Shown piece by piece: positions 15,896-17,837 of a stretch of 17,837 nucleotides of DNA. Origin of the DNA: Lysobacterales bacterium (GTDB taxonomy: Bacteria; Pseudomonadota; Gammaproteobacteria; Xanthomonadales; SZUA-36). Where the stretch lies: the NCBI GenBank assembly GCA_030637665.1, contig DAOWGA010000337.1, positions 1 through 17,837 of the forward strand, given 5' to 3'. The position numbers and the translations under genes are program-made. Under the pieces are notes generated by a model. The model was not told where the DNA came from. It worked only from the letters and a program-made list of their open reading frames with translations, and did no database searches. The first letter of the stretch is position 1; each line of letters opens with the position of its first letter.

Positions 15896-16477
15896 ATGGA
15901 TCGAATTTGCGTTTACTGCGGCTCCAGCCCCGGCCGGCTGCCCGAATACAGTGATGCGGCCCGAATGCTTGGGCATGAGTTGGCTGCACGGAAACTGGGC
16001 CTGGTTTACGGCGGCGCCAGCGTTGGCGTAATGGGTGCTGTAGCAGATGCCATACTGGAAAAAGGCGGGGAAGCCATTGGCGTCATCCCCTTCGCCCTGG
16101 CTACCCGGGAAGTAGCGCATAGTGGGCTCGATGACTTGTTCGTGGTTGATTCCATGCATGAACGCAAAGCCAAAATGGCCGAGTTATCCGATGGATTCAT
16201 CGCCCTGCCAGGCGGCTGGGGCACCATCGAGGAAATCTTTGAAATGTTGACCTGGGCACAGCTGGGTTTCCATCAAAAGCCCTGTGGCTTGCTGAATATA
16301 GCCGGTTATTATGATCATTTGTTTACTTTCCTGGAGCACGCCATTGATCAGCGCTTCGTGCGAGAGGAATACCGCCCCATGATCATGATGGAGGAAACCG
16401 CCAGCGACTTGCTCGATCGGTACCAGCAATACCAGGCGCCGTCAGTCAGGAAATGGATTGGCCCGGAGGAAACATGA
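15896..16477 (+). CDS. LOG-family (TIGR00730-type) nucleoside 5'-monophosphate phosphoribohydrolase
   Basis: 193 residues with a Rossmann-like fold. ICVYCGSSPG at the N-terminus, LGLVYGGASVGVMGAVADA (34-52), SMHERKAKM (86-94), and the signature PGGWGTIEEIFE (105-116) with the catalytic Glu/Arg set are all present. Characterised members cut the ribose-5-phosphate bond of purine monophosphates such as cytokinin nucleotides or AMP/IMP-like molecules; in bacteria outside plant associations the true substrate is usually unknown, and 'lysine decarboxylase' is an old misannotation. Full length. It begins ten bases after the glycosylase stop, and its TGA overlaps the ATG of the VOC gene (ATGA at 16474-16477), so it is part of the same operon. 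Confidence 0.92.
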   Translation: MDRICVYCGSSPGRLPEYSDAARMLGHELAARKLGLVYGGASVGVMGAVADAILEKGGEAIGVIPFALATREVAHSGLDDLFVVDSMHERKAKMAELSDGFIALPGGWGTIEEIFEMLTWAQLGFHQKPCGLLNIAGYYDHLFTFLEHAIDQRFVREEYRPMIMMEETASDLLDRYQQYQAPSVRKWIGPEET

Positions 16478-16887
16478 TCCGGGTCAAATCAATCGATCAT
16501 ATTGTGCTGCGTACGCTGAGCGTGGAGGAAATGGTCGATTTCTATTGCCGTGTGCTCGGCTGTACCCTGGAGCGGACGCTTTCGAAAGAAATCGGACTTA
16601 GCCAGTTAAGGGCCGGTGACGCCCTGATCGATATCGTCGCAGTGAACAGCGAACTCGGGCGGGCCGGAGGCGAAGCCCCTTCCCGGACAGGCAACAACAT
16701 GGACCACTTCTGTCTGCAGATCGATCCATTCGAAGAAGATGAACTACTGAACTACCTTTCAGGGCATGGCGTAAACGCGGGTGGATTCGAACTGCGTTAC
16801 GGCGCCCAGGGCTTCGGCCCCTCTATCTACATCAATGACCCCGACGGCAACACCATCGAGCTAAAAGCGTCAACAGCACCTCAGTAG
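16474..16887 (+). CDS. VOC-superfamily (glyoxalase/dioxygenase-fold) protein
   Basis: 137 residues with two beta-alpha-beta-beta-beta modules: SIDHIVLRTLSVEEMVDFYCRVLGC (residues 6-30 region) with the first metal-ligand His, then GNNMDHFCLQIDPF with a second His, and IYINDPDGNTIELKAS with the closing Glu. This resembles fosfomycin-resistance-like and general VOC proteins, which hold a divalent metal; the reaction cannot be assigned, and it is clearly different from the gloA product in this window. I chose ATG 16474, with GGAGGA three to four bases upstream, over ATG 16453. It overlaps the LOG gene stop by four bases. Downstream is the large palindrome at 16928-17022, which may end this transcript. 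Confidence 0.88.
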   Translation: MIRVKSIDHIVLRTLSVEEMVDFYCRVLGCTLERTLSKEIGLSQLRAGDALIDIVAVNSELGRAGGEAPSRTGNNMDHFCLQIDPFEEDELLNYLSGHGVNAGGFELRYGAQGFGPSIYINDPDGNTIELKASTAPQ

Positions 16888-16927
16888 CAAACCTTGTTCG
16901 CGATTTAAGCCGTGCGTTTGAGAGAGG

Positions 16928-17022
16928 GATCGGGTACCTGCTTGCAGGACAATCATCTGTCGGGAACAGATGATTAGCGAACATGGATGTCTCGAGCGTG
17001 TCCTGCAAGCAGGTACCCGATC
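16928..17022. repeat. Long nested palindrome (24-base perfect arms, inner 10-base hairpin)
   Basis: Positions 16928-16951 and 16999-17022 are perfect reverse complements over 24 bases; weaker pairing extends outward to about 16920 and 17030. The 47-base interior contains a second perfect hairpin, AATCATCTGT (16951-16960) and ACAGATGATT (16966-16975) with a five-base CGGGA loop. Each outer arm also contains a small palindrome (CCTGC-TT-GCAGG). It lies between convergent genes. There is no T run after the stem, so it is not a standard intrinsic terminator, but it would form a very stable RNA structure from either strand. It could also be two REP units in opposite orientation. Confidence 0.85.
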
Positions 17023-17042
17023 TCTCCCCCGCACTGAATGAA

Positions 17043-17066
17043 TCGCGCGCATGGCGCGCTCCTACT
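17043..17066. repeat. REP-like hairpin overlapping the tonB-family stop codon
   Basis: ATCGCGCGCATGGCGCGCTC followed by CTAC has a GCGCGC/GCGCGC stem (17045-17050 and 17054-17059), a three-base loop and a CTCCTAC tail. This is the layout of the 'ATCGCGGGCAAGCCCGCTCCTACA' REP elements common in Pseudomonas and relatives. The tail supplies the TAG stop of the TonB-family gene (complement of 17062-17064). Confidence 0.55.
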
Positions 17067-17837
17067 CTACACCGAAGCTGGTTTCGAAACGCCAGGTCCG
17101 GGTGATATGCAGGATGTCAACGCGATCAGTGATGTTATCCGGTAAGCGTGAATACGGGGCGGCGAGCTGGACAATATCGACAGCTGCCTGGTCGATTTCG
17201 CGAACGCCCGAGCTGCGCATGATGTCCACGCTCTCAACCGTGCCGTTCCGGTTAATGCCAACCGTAAGCACCAGGTCACCGTGCAGTTTCTTGCGCCGCA
17301 GATCGCTTGGGTAATTCATGTTGCCCACGCGCTCAACTTTGGAAACCCAGGCGCTCATATAACTGGCGAACTCATATTCTTTTGTATTGGCGGAAATAAA
17401 CTCGCGTCGCGGGAGTTTTGACTGCCATTGCCTTTGCCGGCTCAGCTCGGGCTGGAGACTGGCCATATCCAGGCTTTGGCGCATCAGGCGGGCGGCGCTG
17501 GGCAGCTCGGTATCGGGCTGCTCTACCCGGGTTTTCTCCAGCGCGTTTTCAGATTCACTTTCCAGTGCGACGATTTCCCGTTCTTCCTGCTCGGGCACCG
17601 GCATGGCCGGTGTGCTCTGGAGGCTGTCCTGGCCGTGCTGGGCTGTGGGCAACTCGCCACTGACCGGTTGGGAGGGCCGGGATTTCTCGGTGGTCTCCCC
17701 ACCACCCTGCTGCGAAGCCTGGGCCAGGTAATCTGCTTCCTCCGGCTCACTTTCGGACCGCCACTTCACCAGCACCACGTCCAGCGTGTCAGCCAGGCGT
17801 GGCGCAGGGTTCAGCGAGACTCCAAAACTGACTCCCA
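17062..17837 (-). CDS. TonB-family energy transducer, N-terminus beyond the window
   Basis: 258 residues are visible and the frame is open to the right edge. The segment before the GTG at 17778 already reads GVSFGVSLNPAPRLADTLDVVLVKW, typical of the periplasmic side just after a TonB transmembrane anchor, so the start and the anchor lie outside. A charged, Pro/Gln/Glu-rich linker follows (EPEEADYLAQASQQGGG through PEQEEREIVALESE), then a TonB C-terminal domain: YEFASYMSAWVSKVERVGNMNYP, GDLVLTVGINRNGTVESVDIMRSSG, IDQAAVDIVQLAAPYSRLPD and DILHITRTWRFE. In gammaproteobacteria this TonB type is usually found between gshB and yqgE; here it is near yqgE-ruvX but on the opposite strand. It likely passes proton-motive energy from ExbBD to outer-membrane receptors. 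The stop lies in a REP-like hairpin. Confidence 0.9.
   Translation of the reverse strand, partial: GVSFGVSLNPAPRLADTLDVVLVKWRSESEPEEADYLAQASQQGGGETTEKSRPSQPVSGELPTAQHGQDSLQSTPAMPVPEQEEREIVALESESENALEKTRVEQPDTELPSAARLMRQSLDMASLQPELSRQRQWQSKLPRREFISANTKEYEFASYMSAWVSKVERVGNMNYPSDLRRKKLHGDLVLTVGINRNGTVESVDIMRSSGVREIDQAAVDIVQLAAPYSRLPDNITDRVDILHITRTWRFETSFGVE

Noticed and set aside
1..17837. CRISPR arrays, tRNA/rRNA genes, toxin-antitoxin or defence islands, intact insertion sequences
   Set aside because: None seen on either strand; the repeats found are too few and irregular for CRISPR, and no transposase, integrase or defence-family motifs appear.

Overview
This looks like a piece of a gammaproteobacterial chromosome with moderate G+C by eye. 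The lineage call is an inference from these genes: NhaB, the YqgE-RuvX pair, the TonB-family C-terminus, the TrmB form, and a SAH riboswitch in front of ahcY. I would guess a free-living, possibly marine, gammaproteobacterium, but I cannot name a genus. There are no tRNA or rRNA genes, CRISPR arrays, intact insertion sequences or phage genes, and gene density is high. The longest gene-free stretch, about 285 bases, is a cluster of extragenic repeats.

Layout. (1) 1-2120, plus strand: the 3' end of an SRPBCC-fold protein, then a secreted CotH-kinase-type protein with an extra C-terminal beta-rich domain. (2) 2151-5814, minus strand: the activated-methyl cycle genes metK, ahcY and metF, with an S-adenosylhomocysteine riboswitch in the metK-ahcY gap. 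(3) 6000-7502, plus: the Na+/H+ antiporter gene nhaB, divergent from metK and abutting gloA (minus). (4) 7993-10099: a small unrecognised protein gene (plus) converges on a two-gene minus-strand unit, a SAM methyltransferase followed by a CDP-glycerol-transferase-like enzyme. (5) 10165-10383: three related repeat copies in mixed orientation. (6) 10384-13396: a two-CBS protein, a small membrane protein, a Rieske ferredoxin-like protein and a SLC13-type transporter with RCK-C domains. (7) 13441-14181: trmB (minus), divergent from a tightly packed plus-strand run 14337-16887 of yqgE, ruvX, a DNA-deoxyinosine glycosylase, a LOG-family phosphoribohydrolase-like protein and a VOC protein. (8) 16888-17061: a long nested palindrome and a REP-like hairpin. 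(9) 17062-17837: a TonB-family protein whose start lies beyond the right edge.

How the genes fit together. MetK makes SAM, AhcY removes the SAH left by methyl transfer, and MetF supplies methyl-tetrahydrofolate for remaking methionine. Because the riboswitch lies downstream of metK, SAH should raise ahcY and metF without raising SAM synthesis. The 14337-16887 run is linked by short overlaps and strong ribosome-binding sites; three members plausibly act on nucleic acids or nucleotides. Most of the window is housekeeping. I did not find a clearly novel multi-gene system. The items most worth a second look are the nested palindrome, the repeat cluster, the CotH fusion, the methyltransferase/transferase pair and the ruvX-glycosylase-LOG arrangement.
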